A DNA stretch of 64,000 bases from Streptomyces sp. V2I9. GTDB lineage: Bacteria > Actinomycetota > Actinomycetes > Streptomycetales > Streptomycetaceae. The translations under genes and the position numbers were made by a program. Positions within the stretch are counted from its first letter, which is position 1; each line of letters starts with the position of its first letter. Shown in pieces: positions 1 to 8,713 of the stretch. The stretch lies in NCBI RefSeq assembly GCF_030817475.1, contig NZ_JAUSZJ010000002.1, positions 4,850,626 through 4,914,625 on the forward strand, read 5' to 3'. A model generated the notes under the pieces. That model was not told where the DNA came from. It saw nothing but the letters and a program-made list of their open reading frames with translations, and did no database searches.

Positions 1-165
1 CGGGGGGTCCCAGCCCCACAGCAGCCGGCACAGCCGCTCATCGGGGACCACCTCTTCGTGTGCGACGAGGAGCGCGGCGAGCACGGTGTGCAGCTTGGCC
101 CCCGAGAGTGCGACCCGCTGGCCGCCCCGCCGTACCTCTACCGACCCGAGCACTCGGAATTCCAT
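1..165 (-). CDS. SARP-family transcriptional regulator, N-terminal fragment cut by the window edge
   Basis: The first 55 codons of a gene that continues to the left of the window. The reading begins MEFRVLGSVEVRRGG and continues to LVAHEEVVPDERLCRLLWG, the winged-helix DNA-binding fold at the amino end of AfsR/DnrI/RedD (SARP) activators. It starts at an ATG at 165 with no strong ribosome binding site. The gene diverges from the small PWG peptide gene, and the two share a fairly AT-rich spacer (166-365). Whether it has BTAD, NB-ARC or TPR domains cannot be seen. SARPs normally activate specialised-metabolite or developmental genes. The family call is fairly safe; the target is unknown. Confidence 0.75.
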   Translation of the reverse strand, partial: MEFRVLGSVEVRRGGQRVALSGAKLHTVLAALLVAHEEVVPDERLCRLLWGWDPP

Positions 166-365
166 CCATCGCCCCATTCGTGATTCATGGGAAGAACCTG
201 AGGACGACACTAATGGAAGCTGCTTTTTTCTCGATTTCGTGGGGATTTCGCGGTCGATCCGGCCCGTGAAATCGGTGGGACAAGGAAAAGAAAGGTGCCA
301 TTCCTAGTGTTCCGGTCATGCCGCAGCGAGCGGCGGACACGGAAGACTGACGAGGGGAATCCGAC

Positions 366-542
366 ATGAGCAGCATGCGGACGGCGCGGAACACGATCGC
401 TTGCTCGGCCGTACGGGAAGCGATGTCCACGGGCGGAGTGACCGCACCGCACGCCGGCCCGGACGACGACATGCCCTGGGGGGCCGTCGGCCACTCCTCG
501 TACATCGGTGACTTCCCGTGGGGCGACATGCCCTGGGGCTGA
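366..542 (+). CDS. Small peptide (58 aa) with a triple PWG repeat; possible precursor or signal peptide
   Basis: Not a recognised family. The frame opens with ATG after a good ribosome binding site (GAGGGGA, about 7 bases upstream), which argues that it is translated. The first 30 residues look like a leader (MSSMRTARNTIACSAVREAM). The last 24 residues carry three copies of D-(M/F)-P-W-G, the third at the very C terminus. The gene sits between two SARP regulators, divergent from one and convergent with the other, which has a TPR-containing C-terminal half. By analogy to peptide/TPR-receptor pairs or to repeated-core RiPP precursors it could be processed to a short PWG peptide. That role is inference; no processing enzyme is next to it. 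Confidence 0.6.
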   Translation: MSSMRTARNTIACSAVREAMSTGGVTAPHAGPDDDMPWGAVGHSSYIGDFPWGDMPWG

Positions 543-567
543 CCCCCCCGGCCCTGGGGCTGACCCC
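530..567 (+). repeat. Tandem 17-bp repeat running through the stop of the PWG peptide gene
   Basis: The string GCCCTGGGGCTGACCCC occurs at 530-546 and again at 551-567, a period of 21 bases. Because 21 is a multiple of three, the second copy keeps the frame and would read PPRPWG and a second stop after the first stop codon. This suggests the PWG-coding repeat grows and shrinks by slippage or unequal exchange. Confidence 0.7.
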
Positions 568-667
568 TCCGGAGGCCCCCTCGGCACCCGCGTACCGCGG
601 GCGCGTTCCGGGGAGCGTACGGCCGCGCGCCCGCCGCGACGCACGGCGGGCCGGCCGACCGCCCGGC

Positions 668-3600
668 TCAGCCCTGCGCGTGGGCCAGCAACGCCATCAG
701 CTCGGACGTCGTGAGCGTACGGAGCGGCTGCCCCCCGCCCGGCCCGTCGTCCCCCTCGCCCCGGACGGCCGCCAGCAACCGGGCCGCCTGCGCCCGCCAG
801 GGCTGCGCCCCGACGTCACCGAACGCCGCACAGGCCAGCCGGAACCTTTCCGCAGCCCGGTCGTACTGACCGCCGAGCACGTCCACGCACCCCAGATCGA
901 TCTCCACCCGTGCGTACAGGAAGCGGTCCGCCAGTTCATCGGTGATCTCCAGGGCCTGCCGCAGCGTTCCTCCCGCCGCCGCCAGCAGGCCCTGGCTCCA
1001 CTGCGTCTGGCCCAGCCCGCGCAGCGCGTGGGCCTCGCCCACCCGGTCGCCCTCCCCACGGGTCAGCCGCAGCACCGTTTCGAACGCTTCGGCCGCCTCG
1101 GCGTACTCCCCGGAACGCAACCGCACCTCGGCCAGCCGGTACACGTTCTGGGCCTCCGCCCGCACCGAACCGGTACGGCGGCTGAGCGCCACCGCCTCCC
1201 GCGCGAGCGGCAGCGCGTCGACCACATTGTCGCGGTCCAGCTCGATCTGCGCCTGATAACCCATCAGGTGCGCCTCGTTGCCGATGTCCCCGGACGCGTG
1301 GAACCCGCTCAGGGCCTCCCGGCAGAATTCCAGCGCCCGCTCCCAGTCACCCTGGAACCGCGCGCACATGGCCAGGTTGCGCTGTGCCAGCGCCGCCCCC
1401 GCCCCGTCCCCGCTGCCGCGCAGGAGCCGCAGGGCGGCCATGTTCCACCCCTCGGCCAGCTCGTACCGGCGCTGGTAGATCGCCAGCGACCCCAGCAGCC
1501 GCAGCATCGTCGCCTCACCGGGCCCGTCGCCGGCCCGCCGCGCCGAAGCCAGAGCCAGCTCGGCACTGCACTGCCAGTCCTCCAGGTAGTGCTTCGTTTC
1601 GAAGTGCGGCACGGCGCTCTCGGTCAGCGTCCAGGCGTCCCGAGCCCGCCCGGCCTCCGCGGCCTGGGCCACCAGGTCCGTCACGGCGGTCCGCTCCGAC
1701 TCGAACCAGTCCATGGGGGACTCCAGCAGCTCGTCGGCCACCTGCTGGAGGAAGGCGGGCTGCGGCGCGGGCGCCCGGCCCACCGGGAACCGGCGGCCGT
1801 CGATCCGGCGGTGCGCCTCCTCGGCCAGCCAGAGCCAGGCGCCGAACGCCCGGTCCAGCGCCGCGTCCGCCTCCGCCGCCGACTCGTCGGCCTCCGTCTG
1901 CTCCCGTGCGAACAACCGCAGCAGGTCCTGGAACCGGTAGCGGGCCGCCGACCCCTGCGCCTCCTCGGCCACCTCCAGCAGCTGCGCGTCGACCAACTGG
2001 TCGATCAGCTCCTCCGCGTGCCACACGGAGGTGTCCAGCACGGCCGCCCCCGCCCAGGCGGCGAAGTCCGCCGTGCGCAGCAGCCCCAGGCGGCGGTACA
2101 TGAGCGCCGCCTCCGGCGGCAGATCCCGGTAGCTCAACCGGAACCCGGCGCGCACCCCGCCCTCGCCGGGACTCAGCACGTCGAGCCGGGACCGGTGGTC
2201 GCGCAGCCGCTCCACCAGACGCCGTACGCTCAGCGTCGGCTTGGCCGCCAGTTTCGCCCCGGCGATCCGCAACGCCAGCGGCAACCGGTCGCACAGCGCG
2301 CTGAGTTGCTCCACCGCCACCGGATCGCCGCCGAACCGGTCGGCCCCGGCGAGCTTGATGAGCAACGCCGTCGCCTCGGCCGATTCCAGCATCCGCAGCC
2401 GGATGCCCAGGGTGGTGTAGTCGCCCGTCAGATCCTCCAGGCTCTCCCGGCTGGTCGCCAGCACCACACTGCGGCCGCTCCCCGGCAGCAGCGGTCTGAG
2501 CTGCTGGAAGGACCGTACGTTGTCCAGGAGGATCAGCGTCTTACGGGTGCTCAGCAGGCTGCGGAAGAGCGAGGCCCGCTCGTCGGGGTCGGCGGGGATC
2601 TGCGGTGCGTCGATCCCGAGGGCGCGCAGGAACCGGTCGAGCACGGCGGTGGAGGAGACCGGCGGGTTCTCCTCGTCGTACCCCCGCAGGTCCGCGAATA
2701 ACTGCCCGTCGGGGAACTGGTCGGCCACCTGGCTCGCCCAGTGCACCGCCAGCGCGGTCTTCCCCACCCCGCCCACTCCGGCGATCGTCGCCAGGGCGGG
2801 GGTGTGCCGGTCGTACGGCTCCTTGAGTAGCCGGTCGAGCTGGGCCATCTCCGTCAGCCGCCCGGTGAACGCCCTTACATCGGGCGGCAGTTGCGCGGGA
2901 GTGGTCTGCGGGTCGGCGGACGGCGACGGAGTGGTGGGCGGCCGGGTCAGCTCCGGTGAGTCCCGCAGGATCAGGTCGTGCAACTGCCGCAGCCCCGGAC
3001 CGGGTTCGATGCCGAGTTCGTCGGCGAGGATCCGCCGCCCGCAGAGGAAGACGTCCAGCGCCCGCGCCCGCTGCCCGGACCGGTACAGGGCGAGCATCAG
3101 CTGCTCACGGCACTGCTCGCGCAGCGGATGCCGCGCCACCAGGTCGGTGAGCTCGTCGACGAGCACCCGGTGTCGCCCCAACTGGAGCATCAGCTCAGCG
3201 CGTTCCTCGATCAGGGTCAGCCGCATCTGCTCCAGCCGGCTCGCCTCGGCCTCCAGCCGGGGCCCCGGTGTCTCGTCCAGCGCCGCACCGCGCCAGATGC
3301 TCAGGGACTCCGCGAACAGGGAGCAGGCGTCCTCGGCCCGGCCCTGCCGGGCCGCCTCCCGCCCCAGCTCGGCGCTCTCCAGGAACTCCTGCACGTCGAT
3401 GCGGTGCTCCCGCTTCGCCAGCAGATAGCCGGGGGGCGAGGTGACCAGCAGGTCGGAGACCCCGGCCTGTTTGAAGGTCTTGCGCAGGGTGGCCACGCAG
3501 ATGGCGATCTGGTTGCGCGCCGTCGCGGGCGGGGAGTCGGGCCACACCGCGTCCACCAGGGTGTCCACCGAGACGACCCGGTCGGCGTTGAGCACCAGCA

Positions 3601-3700
3601 TCGCGAGCACCGATGCCTGACGCCGTCCGTTGATACGCAGCGGGCCCGCGTCGGTCTGGACGAGAAGTGGCCCCAGCAGTCTGAAGACAAATCGATTCAA
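668..3700 (-). CDS. AfsR-like SARP regulator with NB-ARC and TPR domains
   Basis: A large transcriptional activator of about 1010 residues. Residues 1-95 form the winged helix (FRLLGPLLVQ, then SVDTLVDAVWP), and about 100-250 the BTAD domain. An NB-ARC ATPase follows with Walker A GVGGVGKT near residue 305, Walker B KTLILLDN and the LPLALRIAG motif. The rest is tetratricopeptide-like helical repeats. AfsR-type proteins use nucleotide binding and sensor repeats to gate promoter activation. TTG at 3700 is chosen because AGGGGGAG lies just before it; an in-frame TTG at 3721 is the alternative. The gene runs tail-to-tail towards the PWG peptide gene with 125 bp between them. Its targets are not visible here. 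Confidence 0.9.
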   Translation of the reverse strand: MNRFVFRLLGPLLVQTDAGPLRINGRRQASVLAMLVLNADRVVSVDTLVDAVWPDSPPATARNQIAICVATLRKTFKQAGVSDLLVTSPPGYLLAKREHRIDVQEFLESAELGREAARQGRAEDACSLFAESLSIWRGAALDETPGPRLEAEASRLEQMRLTLIEERAELMLQLGRHRVLVDELTDLVARHPLREQCREQLMLALYRSGQRARALDVFLCGRRILADELGIEPGPGLRQLHDLILRDSPELTRPPTTPSPSADPQTTPAQLPPDVRAFTGRLTEMAQLDRLLKEPYDRHTPALATIAGVGGVGKTALAVHWASQVADQFPDGQLFADLRGYDEENPPVSSTAVLDRFLRALGIDAPQIPADPDERASLFRSLLSTRKTLILLDNVRSFQQLRPLLPGSGRSVVLATSRESLEDLTGDYTTLGIRLRMLESAEATALLIKLAGADRFGGDPVAVEQLSALCDRLPLALRIAGAKLAAKPTLSVRRLVERLRDHRSRLDVLSPGEGGVRAGFRLSYRDLPPEAALMYRRLGLLRTADFAAWAGAAVLDTSVWHAEELIDQLVDAQLLEVAEEAQGSAARYRFQDLLRLFAREQTEADESAAEADAALDRAFGAWLWLAEEAHRRIDGRRFPVGRAPAPQPAFLQQVADELLESPMDWFESERTAVTDLVAQAAEAGRARDAWTLTESAVPHFETKHYLEDWQCSAELALASARRAGDGPGEATMLRLLGSLAIYQRRYELAEGWNMAALRLLRGSGDGAGAALAQRNLAMCARFQGDWERALEFCREALSGFHASGDIGNEAHLMGYQAQIELDRDNVVDALPLAREAVALSRRTGSVRAEAQNVYRLAEVRLRSGEYAEAAEAFETVLRLTRGEGDRVGEAHALRGLGQTQWSQGLLAAAGGTLRQALEITDELADRFLYARVEIDLGCVDVLGGQYDRAAERFRLACAAFGDVGAQPWRAQAARLLAAVRGEGDDGPGGGQPLRTLTTSELMALLAHAQG

Positions 3701-3892
3701 CAGCTCCCCCTGCTGTCTCAAAAGCCCCCGATGTGGCGTGAACGCTAGCGCACAGAACCCTCGGTGGTGCAGTCAAGTATGAGGAAAGCAGGGCCGGTTT
3801 CCAGCCATGCGCGTTCGTTCAGCGGTGCGCTCGGCGGCCACCCGCACGGCCGCGCTCACGGCGGCGTCCCGCGGCGGCCTACGTGGTCTCCG

Positions 3893-4363
3893 TCACGGAG
3901 CCTCACCGTCGGTGAGGGAGGGGAGCGCCTGCGAGAGGGCGCGCAGCACCGTGACCGTACGGTCCATCTCCTGCCCGCCCCCGAGGCTCTCGGACACCTG
4001 CCGGGCCAGCTCGGCGAGGGAGGAATCCACCCGGCGCCGTGCGAGGACGCCCTTCTCGGTGGCGACGAGCAGCTTCGCCCGCCGGTGCGCGGGGTTCTCC
4101 TGGTACACGGCCAGCCCCTCCCGCACCAGCTGGTCCGCGATGCGCTGCACGCTCTGCCGGGTGTTCCCCACCCGCCGCGCCGCCTCGGACACCGACAGCG
4201 GAACCTCCGCCACGGTGCTGAGCAACTGCCAGCGCGCGGCGCTGAGACCGCAGGGCAGCGCCATCCGGTCGAGGGCCGAGATGAAGCCCCGGTTCAGCCG
4301 GAAGACCGCCACAGCGGCCCGGCTCAACACCTCGCTCTCCGCACCCCCGCCCGCACGCGTCAA
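3893..4363 (-). CDS. MarR-family transcriptional regulator
   Basis: A winged-helix regulator of about 156 residues. The core reads LSAARWQLLSTVAEVPLSVS, then RRVGNTRQSVQRIADQLVRE and the wing NPAHRRAKLLVATEKG, the usual MarR arrangement. TTG at 4363 is preferred because GAGGGGGCGG precedes it and the product then has normal MarR length; the open frame reaches back to 4498. MarR proteins usually repress a neighbouring efflux or catabolic gene and respond to small phenolic ligands. No obvious target adjoins it: the integrated element lies upstream and the SARP gene downstream. On the element model this is chromosome flanking the left junction. Confidence 0.8.
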   Translation of the reverse strand: MTRAGGGAESEVLSRAAVAVFRLNRGFISALDRMALPCGLSAARWQLLSTVAEVPLSVSEAARRVGNTRQSVQRIADQLVREGLAVYQENPAHRRAKLLVATEKGVLARRRVDSSLAELARQVSESLGGGQEMDRTVTVLRALSQALPSLTDGEAP

Positions 4364-4659
4364 CGCCGCCCCCTCGCCCCATGCCTTGCGCGTCGCTGCA
4401 CGATAACAGCGCGTGTTCACGCCGACGAGGGTCGAGTGGAACGAAAGTTCGAGCAAGGAGCGGCCCCGTGCCGGCCGACCCGAGCACCCACTCCGCACTC
4501 CGCGACACCGCGGGGCTGGGCGGGGCGGGGGCCGGGGCGGGGAAGGAAACGCCGCACCCGCCCCGCCCTGTCACCACCAGCGGCGACGGGCGGACCGGGT
4601 GCGGTCCGACGGGCGGCTTCAACGGCACGTGCGGGCCGGGGCAGCCGGTTCCCTCAGGG

Positions 4660-4681
4660 TCAGGCCTTCTTGGTCTCCTAG
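4660..4681 (-). repeat. Left attachment-site candidate (attL), copy of the sodN 3' end
   Basis: Aligned with 14005-14026 this matches 19 of 22 positions, differing at 4663, 4672 and 4679. Read on the minus strand it gives GAG ACC AAG AAG GCC TGA (ETKKA-stop), the same residues that end SodN, with high-GC third positions. The preceding codon is a stop, so this is not part of a live gene. Confidence 0.55.
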
Positions 4682-4685
4682 TAAT

Positions 4686-4741
4686 AGGCCAGGTCGGTGA
4701 CCTGCGAGGACCTTCACCGCGGGCCGCTGACCTGGCCTTTT
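4686..4741 (+). terminator. Hairpin with T-run just inside the left element boundary
   Basis: AGGCCAGGTC at 4686-4695 is the reverse complement of GACCTGGCCT at 4729-4738 and is followed by TTTT. It resembles an intrinsic terminator acting rightwards. It could equally be an arm-binding structure of the attachment site. Confidence 0.5.
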
Positions 4742-5078
4742 GTCGTTGGTTAGCGATGGGATGCGACAGTCCTGATCGGGTGTCTTGCGGACTGTGTGCG
4801 GACTGCTGCCCGCTCGCAGTTAGCAGCGCTCCTGATTACATCGACGGACACGAGCCGTGCCGACAAGCGGTGCCGCTGCTGCGCCGCCTGGTCATGTCCC
4901 TACGGCTGGCGTTGCCAGCATCTGCGGCTCTTGTCATCGCGAATCGGGACGTAATTCGCTAAGTAGATAAAAGTACCCGAATGGCTGAGGAACTCCAAAA
5001 ACCCCATACGTCCGCACCGTCCCACGGCTAGCATTACGCCCCTACATGCGGCACAAGCACCATGGCAGTGGAGTCGGC

Positions 5079-7601
5079 ATGACCGTCACAGATGACCAAT
5101 CCTTCGATGCAGAACTCCCGAAGAGTGGGGGCGAGCGCCGAAATTCGGAGGAAAAGCTCTCTCTGCTGACCTACGCCGACTTGGCCAAGGCTGCTACGAA
5201 GATGCAAGCTGGTGCAACTAAGACGAAAGCTGGCTGGGAGAACCTGCGAGCTTTGATTGCTCGGCTCCAAGGTGAGAACGAAGGTGCGCTAGACCCCACC
5301 CAGGGGGATTTGTGGGGCATCAAAGGACTTCGCCTCTGCGGGTTTCAGGGAACTGCATCCGAAATCTCCGTGGAGATCGATCCCTCTCCTGGTATCAGCA
5401 TCTATCACGGGCCGAATGGATCTGGTAAGTCCACCATTTCTGATGGAATCCGAACCGCCCTCTCAGGAAAAACTGGGTGGTGGGCTGATGTAGCCGCGCC
5501 GACAGGGCGAAGTAAATTTGATCCCCTCTGGGAAAAGATCAATAGAGCGCGTGACAGTGTGCAATCTTGGGCAGAAGTCACCCTTGTGCGCAACAGCGAA
5601 GAGTTGATCCTGCGTTGCGTGCTCACTGACAACGGTGACGTTAGCGATGCCCATGGAGAATGGACAACCTCGTCTGGCGAAGTTTGCCGTGTTGACATGG
5701 GAAGCACATGGCGTCATGCCCTCGAAGGGCATCCGCCAGTCTTTTCGTACGCCGAGGTAGAGCGGCGCGTTCAGCAAAGTAATGATCTGCAGCGCTATAT
5801 CGCCAATCTCCTTGCGTTGGGAGGGGCGTTTACGCACCTAGAGGCACTAGTTTTGGAGTTGAGTGAAACCGCTTCGGCGAGTAAAAAGAAGATCGATGCT
5901 GCTCTTAAGGATGGCAAAGGACGAGTCGCCGAGGTTGACCGCCGTTTCCGTCTCGGCGAACCGGCGGTCGATATTGGGGACATTTGCTGGCCAGTCATTA
6001 GCGAAAATATCGAGGACTGGCTGACTCGGCATAACCTTGTGGACGTTGGATCCCCTACAGTTGAAGTCACGAACTCCGACGTAGACCGCCTGTGGCGCGC
6101 ATTGTCGGCAGTAGACGCCGCCTTCCAGAAGCTGGAAAGCGCCCCTGAGCTGACTAGTCCGAGAATCGCCCAGCATTTGGATGCGCTTTATAGGGATGCC
6201 GTGGAGATTGCTCCAGTTAGCCCTATGTGCCCAGTTTGCAATTCGTCAGTTGCTAACTGGGTAGAAACCTTGCAGGAAAACGTGGAGCGGCATGCTGTGC
6301 TGTCACCGATCCACGAAGAGGCGCGCCATTCGTTGACCGACCTAAGGGATACTTCCGTCGTAGTGAATTACGTTGCGGAAGTTCTCGCGCTGATTAAATC
6401 GTCTGAAAATAGCGACAGGGATGCTGCGGCGTCTGCAGCGACAGTTGCAGAACGCCTCCGCGCAGTGATGAATTATCACGGAAGCCGGCCCGCCCCGGAG
6501 GTGCGTGAGGGATTCCTGGCCTTGAGGAACGCCGTTAACACTTCCGGATGGCGCCAAGCGAGCAGCGCGGCAGTCGAGGCAAGCGAGATCACGCGGCAGT
6601 GGCTTCGAGAGCGCAGGGGAGCCCTCGAGGGCTTCTTGCATACCTGGCGTATGGAGCAAGAGAAAGGTAGGGAGAGTGCCCTATGGCAAGAAACCAAGAA
6701 GTGTTCAACCTCACTCGCCGACAAGCTGAGAAAGGAGCGGACTGAATATTTCAAAGAAAAGGCTGATAAGCGGGTTAGGCAGTTGCTCGAAGACGTTGGA
6801 ATCTACCTGGATAGAATTCATCTGACGACGGCCAGAGCTGATGTGAGCGTGAGTAATTCGAGTGGTCAAGAATTGACGCTCTCTATGCTGAGTGCCGGTC
6901 AGAGGAATGCTTTCCTGCTCGCTCCGTTGCTCTCTACTGCAGAGTCGGGGCCCTTTTCGTTCCTGATCCTGGATGACCCGGTTCACGCGTTTGATGAGAT
7001 CCGAGTTGACCGTCTGGCCTCCGTTTTGGTCGATCTCAGTTCCGAGCGACGGATTATTGTATTCACCCACGATGAACGGTTGAAGCAACACCTCCTTGCC
7101 CGGGCAGCGAACGGTCAAGCCTGGCGGGTAAGCCGTGATGTCGAGAAGGGGGAAATTAGCATCGAGTCAACGGACGAGATGTGGAGAGTCTTGCTGGATG
7201 ATGCAGATAACATCGTGCAGTGGGCTCCCCGGTCGTCGCCTACGGCTTACTTGACTGAATCTCAGGTTGTTAGGGGGCTGTGTCGGCAGGCTGTCGATCA
7301 CGCTCTACATTCCTGCGTCGTCCGCTACTCGCTGGCACAGAAGAAGGATGTGACGCACAACGTTTCGTCTCTTGATGTGCTTGATAATACCGTCAAGAGG
7401 GTGGCATTTGTGGAAGGGGTGATAAATCAGACCCATGATGGCAGGAATCCGATCGATGAGTTCAATAGAATTTGTGGGCATTACCTGCGTGGCTGGAACA
7501 AGGCAATTCACGGATCTGGCGACGTCAAGGCGAACCTAACCCAGGAGGTCGAGAAGGCTCGGGAGGCTTGCGCAGTGATCACTGCTTGGGATTTCTCATG
7601 A
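5079..7601 (+). CDS. SMC/Rad50-like AAA ATPase, candidate defence effector
   Basis: About 840 residues. Walker A GPNGSGKST lies at residue 111, a central region carries a CPVC zinc-hook-like motif near 383, the ABC signature LSAGQR is near 603, Walker B FLILDDP near 627 and an H-loop IVFTHD near 657. This is the head-coiled-coil-head plan of Rad50/RecN/RloC-type ATPases. The last 130 residues form an extra helical domain with an R-x6-H stretch (RGWNKAIHG) that resembles a HEPN nuclease motif. ATG at 5079 is chosen because GTGGAG precedes it; an upstream ATG at 5046 has no such site. GC is visibly lower than in the neighbours. It is translationally coupled to the next gene (ATGA). A role in phage defence is inferred from architecture and location. 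Confidence 0.75.
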   Translation: MTVTDDQSFDAELPKSGGERRNSEEKLSLLTYADLAKAATKMQAGATKTKAGWENLRALIARLQGENEGALDPTQGDLWGIKGLRLCGFQGTASEISVEIDPSPGISIYHGPNGSGKSTISDGIRTALSGKTGWWADVAAPTGRSKFDPLWEKINRARDSVQSWAEVTLVRNSEELILRCVLTDNGDVSDAHGEWTTSSGEVCRVDMGSTWRHALEGHPPVFSYAEVERRVQQSNDLQRYIANLLALGGAFTHLEALVLELSETASASKKKIDAALKDGKGRVAEVDRRFRLGEPAVDIGDICWPVISENIEDWLTRHNLVDVGSPTVEVTNSDVDRLWRALSAVDAAFQKLESAPELTSPRIAQHLDALYRDAVEIAPVSPMCPVCNSSVANWVETLQENVERHAVLSPIHEEARHSLTDLRDTSVVVNYVAEVLALIKSSENSDRDAAASAATVAERLRAVMNYHGSRPAPEVREGFLALRNAVNTSGWRQASSAAVEASEITRQWLRERRGALEGFLHTWRMEQEKGRESALWQETKKCSTSLADKLRKERTEYFKEKADKRVRQLLEDVGIYLDRIHLTTARADVSVSNSSGQELTLSMLSAGQRNAFLLAPLLSTAESGPFSFLILDDPVHAFDEIRVDRLASVLVDLSSERRIIVFTHDERLKQHLLARAANGQAWRVSRDVEKGEISIESTDEMWRVLLDDADNIVQWAPRSSPTAYLTESQVVRGLCRQAVDHALHSCVVRYSLAQKKDVTHNVSSLDVLDNTVKRVAFVEGVINQTHDGRNPIDEFNRICGHYLRGWNKAIHGSGDVKANLTQEVEKAREACAVITAWDFS

Positions 7602-7954
7602 AACTCGATACTGCATCTCGGCGTCGCATTGAAGTGTTTGAGCTGAGGCTGCGCATTGAGCTGGCCACCATTGAGGCTTACCATCGGGTTTGTCAACCAG
7701 AAAGCCCGCTTTTGTATATCAATAACGTGCCAGGCCGGATTTCTATCGTCATCGGACTAGTGCCTCCAGAGGAAGTTACGGAAGCGGCCGGGCTGGTGCG
7801 ATTGGTCAGGCATGTCTATGGTCAAGCATCGGATATTTTGCACGGCAGGTCGAGCATGTTGGATGCTCCGGACGTGATAATTGATGAATGGCGGAGCATC
7901 GTTGAGCGGTTGGAGACTCTAACCGGTGTGCGGTCAAATGCGAGTTCGCGCTAA
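7598..7954 (+). CDS. Small partner protein of the SMC-like ATPase, family not recognised
   Basis: 118 residues, starting at an ATG that overlaps the upstream stop codon, so the two proteins are probably made together. It is mostly helical, starts MKLDTASRRRIEVFELRLRI, and ends with a segment YGQASDILHGRSSM that recalls the KAIHG segment at the end of the ATPase. No catalytic motif of a known nuclease (HNH, PD-ExK, TOPRIM) is seen. It may be the regulator, antitoxin or second subunit of the ATPase. Codon use is as AT-rich as the upstream gene, so the pair was probably acquired together. Confidence 0.6.
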   Translation: MKLDTASRRRIEVFELRLRIELATIEAYHRVCQPESPLLYINNVPGRISIVIGLVPPEEVTEAAGLVRLVRHVYGQASDILHGRSSMLDAPDVIIDEWRSIVERLETLTGVRSNASSR

Positions 7955-8038
7955 AGATATTTGTATGCCGCGTTTCCCCTGACTCAATGTGCGCGTTCAT
8001 CGTGGTCGATAAGCGTTCGTTAGAAGGGTCAGGCATCT

Positions 8039-8542
8039 CTACTGCCAGCCGTTAAGGGAAACCGAAACCTCTAGGCCCTCCGTGAAGTATCGGTGGAGGG
8101 CGTTTGCGGTGGTGTCCACGAACTCTTCGGGAATGGCGTTGGCGTGGACCCAGCGGACCTGAGAGTGCTTACGGGGTTCGCGGTTTTCGGGTTCGCCGGT
8201 CCACTCGTGGGCGGTGAAGACGACGGTGAGGAAGCCGTTGGGGGCTTCGACGCCCCAGGCGCCGTGGATGATGTGGGCGACCTTGAGAGACTCGGGCTTC
8301 ACGGTGAGGCCGGTCTCCTCATAGAGTTCGCGGACCGCAGTCTCGGTGATGGGCTCGCCGGGTTCGCTCTTGCCGACCGGCAGGTCCCACCTTCCTTGGG
8401 CGAACTTGGCGTTCTCGCTGCGTTTGAGTAGGACGACGCGGTTGGTGGCCTTGTCGTGGACGATGACCGCAGCGACCAGCAGGGTCATCGATTCGAGCGC
8501 CGGCTTGAGGGCCTTCGGCTGGTCGCCGGTCTGCTGGGGCAT
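8039..8542 (-). CDS. NUDIX hydrolase
   Basis: 167 residues with a clear NUDIX box: GKSEPGEPITETAVRELYEE followed by TGL, which binds the metal and hydrolyses nucleoside-diphosphate-linked substrates. The fold begins with LLVAAVIVHDKATNRVVLLK and includes GRWDLPVGK just before the box. ATG at 8542 follows AAGGGA. The protein resembles small Streptomyces NUDIX enzymes annotated as 8-oxo-dGTP or general house-cleaning hydrolases; the substrate cannot be told. It lies downstream of the APH-like kinase gene on the same strand, 171 bp away, so it may or may not belong to the RiPP-like transcript. Confidence 0.85.
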   Translation of the reverse strand: MPQQTGDQPKALKPALESMTLLVAAVIVHDKATNRVVLLKRSENAKFAQGRWDLPVGKSEPGEPITETAVRELYEETGLTVKPESLKVAHIIHGAWGVEAPNGFLTVVFTAHEWTGEPENREPRKHSQVRWVHANAIPEEFVDTTANALHRYFTEGLEVSVSLNGWQ

Positions 8543-8713
8543 GAGGGTCCCTTCATAGGACTGATTGTCGAGCGAGGGCTCTGCGGGGCCGCCGTAGCAC
8601 TTCCGTAGAAGAGATCAGTTCGGAAGGTTCGCCGACCTGTCTGTGCTCAGGAGCACGAGATCAACGTGCGGGAGGCTGCGCCCCACGGTTGATCCATCCG
8701 CAGGCTGCGTCCG

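Larger units (their letters stand above)
4364..5078. other. Non-coding junction region at the left end of the element
   Basis: No convincing gene is seen in these 715 bases. The first part is normal high-GC sequence upstream of the MarR gene. At 4660 there is a copy of the sodN 3' end, followed by a hairpin with a T-run, and then DNA of clearly lower GC leading into the ATPase gene. Open frames here lack ribosome binding sites and family features. Confidence 0.6.

Noticed and set aside
518..2701. Long plus-strand frame of 727 codons
   Set aside because: It is antisense to the SARP gene and shows only Pro/Arg/Gln-rich composition, a mirror effect of high-GC codon bias. No domain or ribosome binding site.
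4738..5045. Possible tRNA or small RNA in the lower-GC spacer
   Set aside because: No cloverleaf or CCA end could be found by eye; the only structure is the terminator-like hairpin at 4686-4741.
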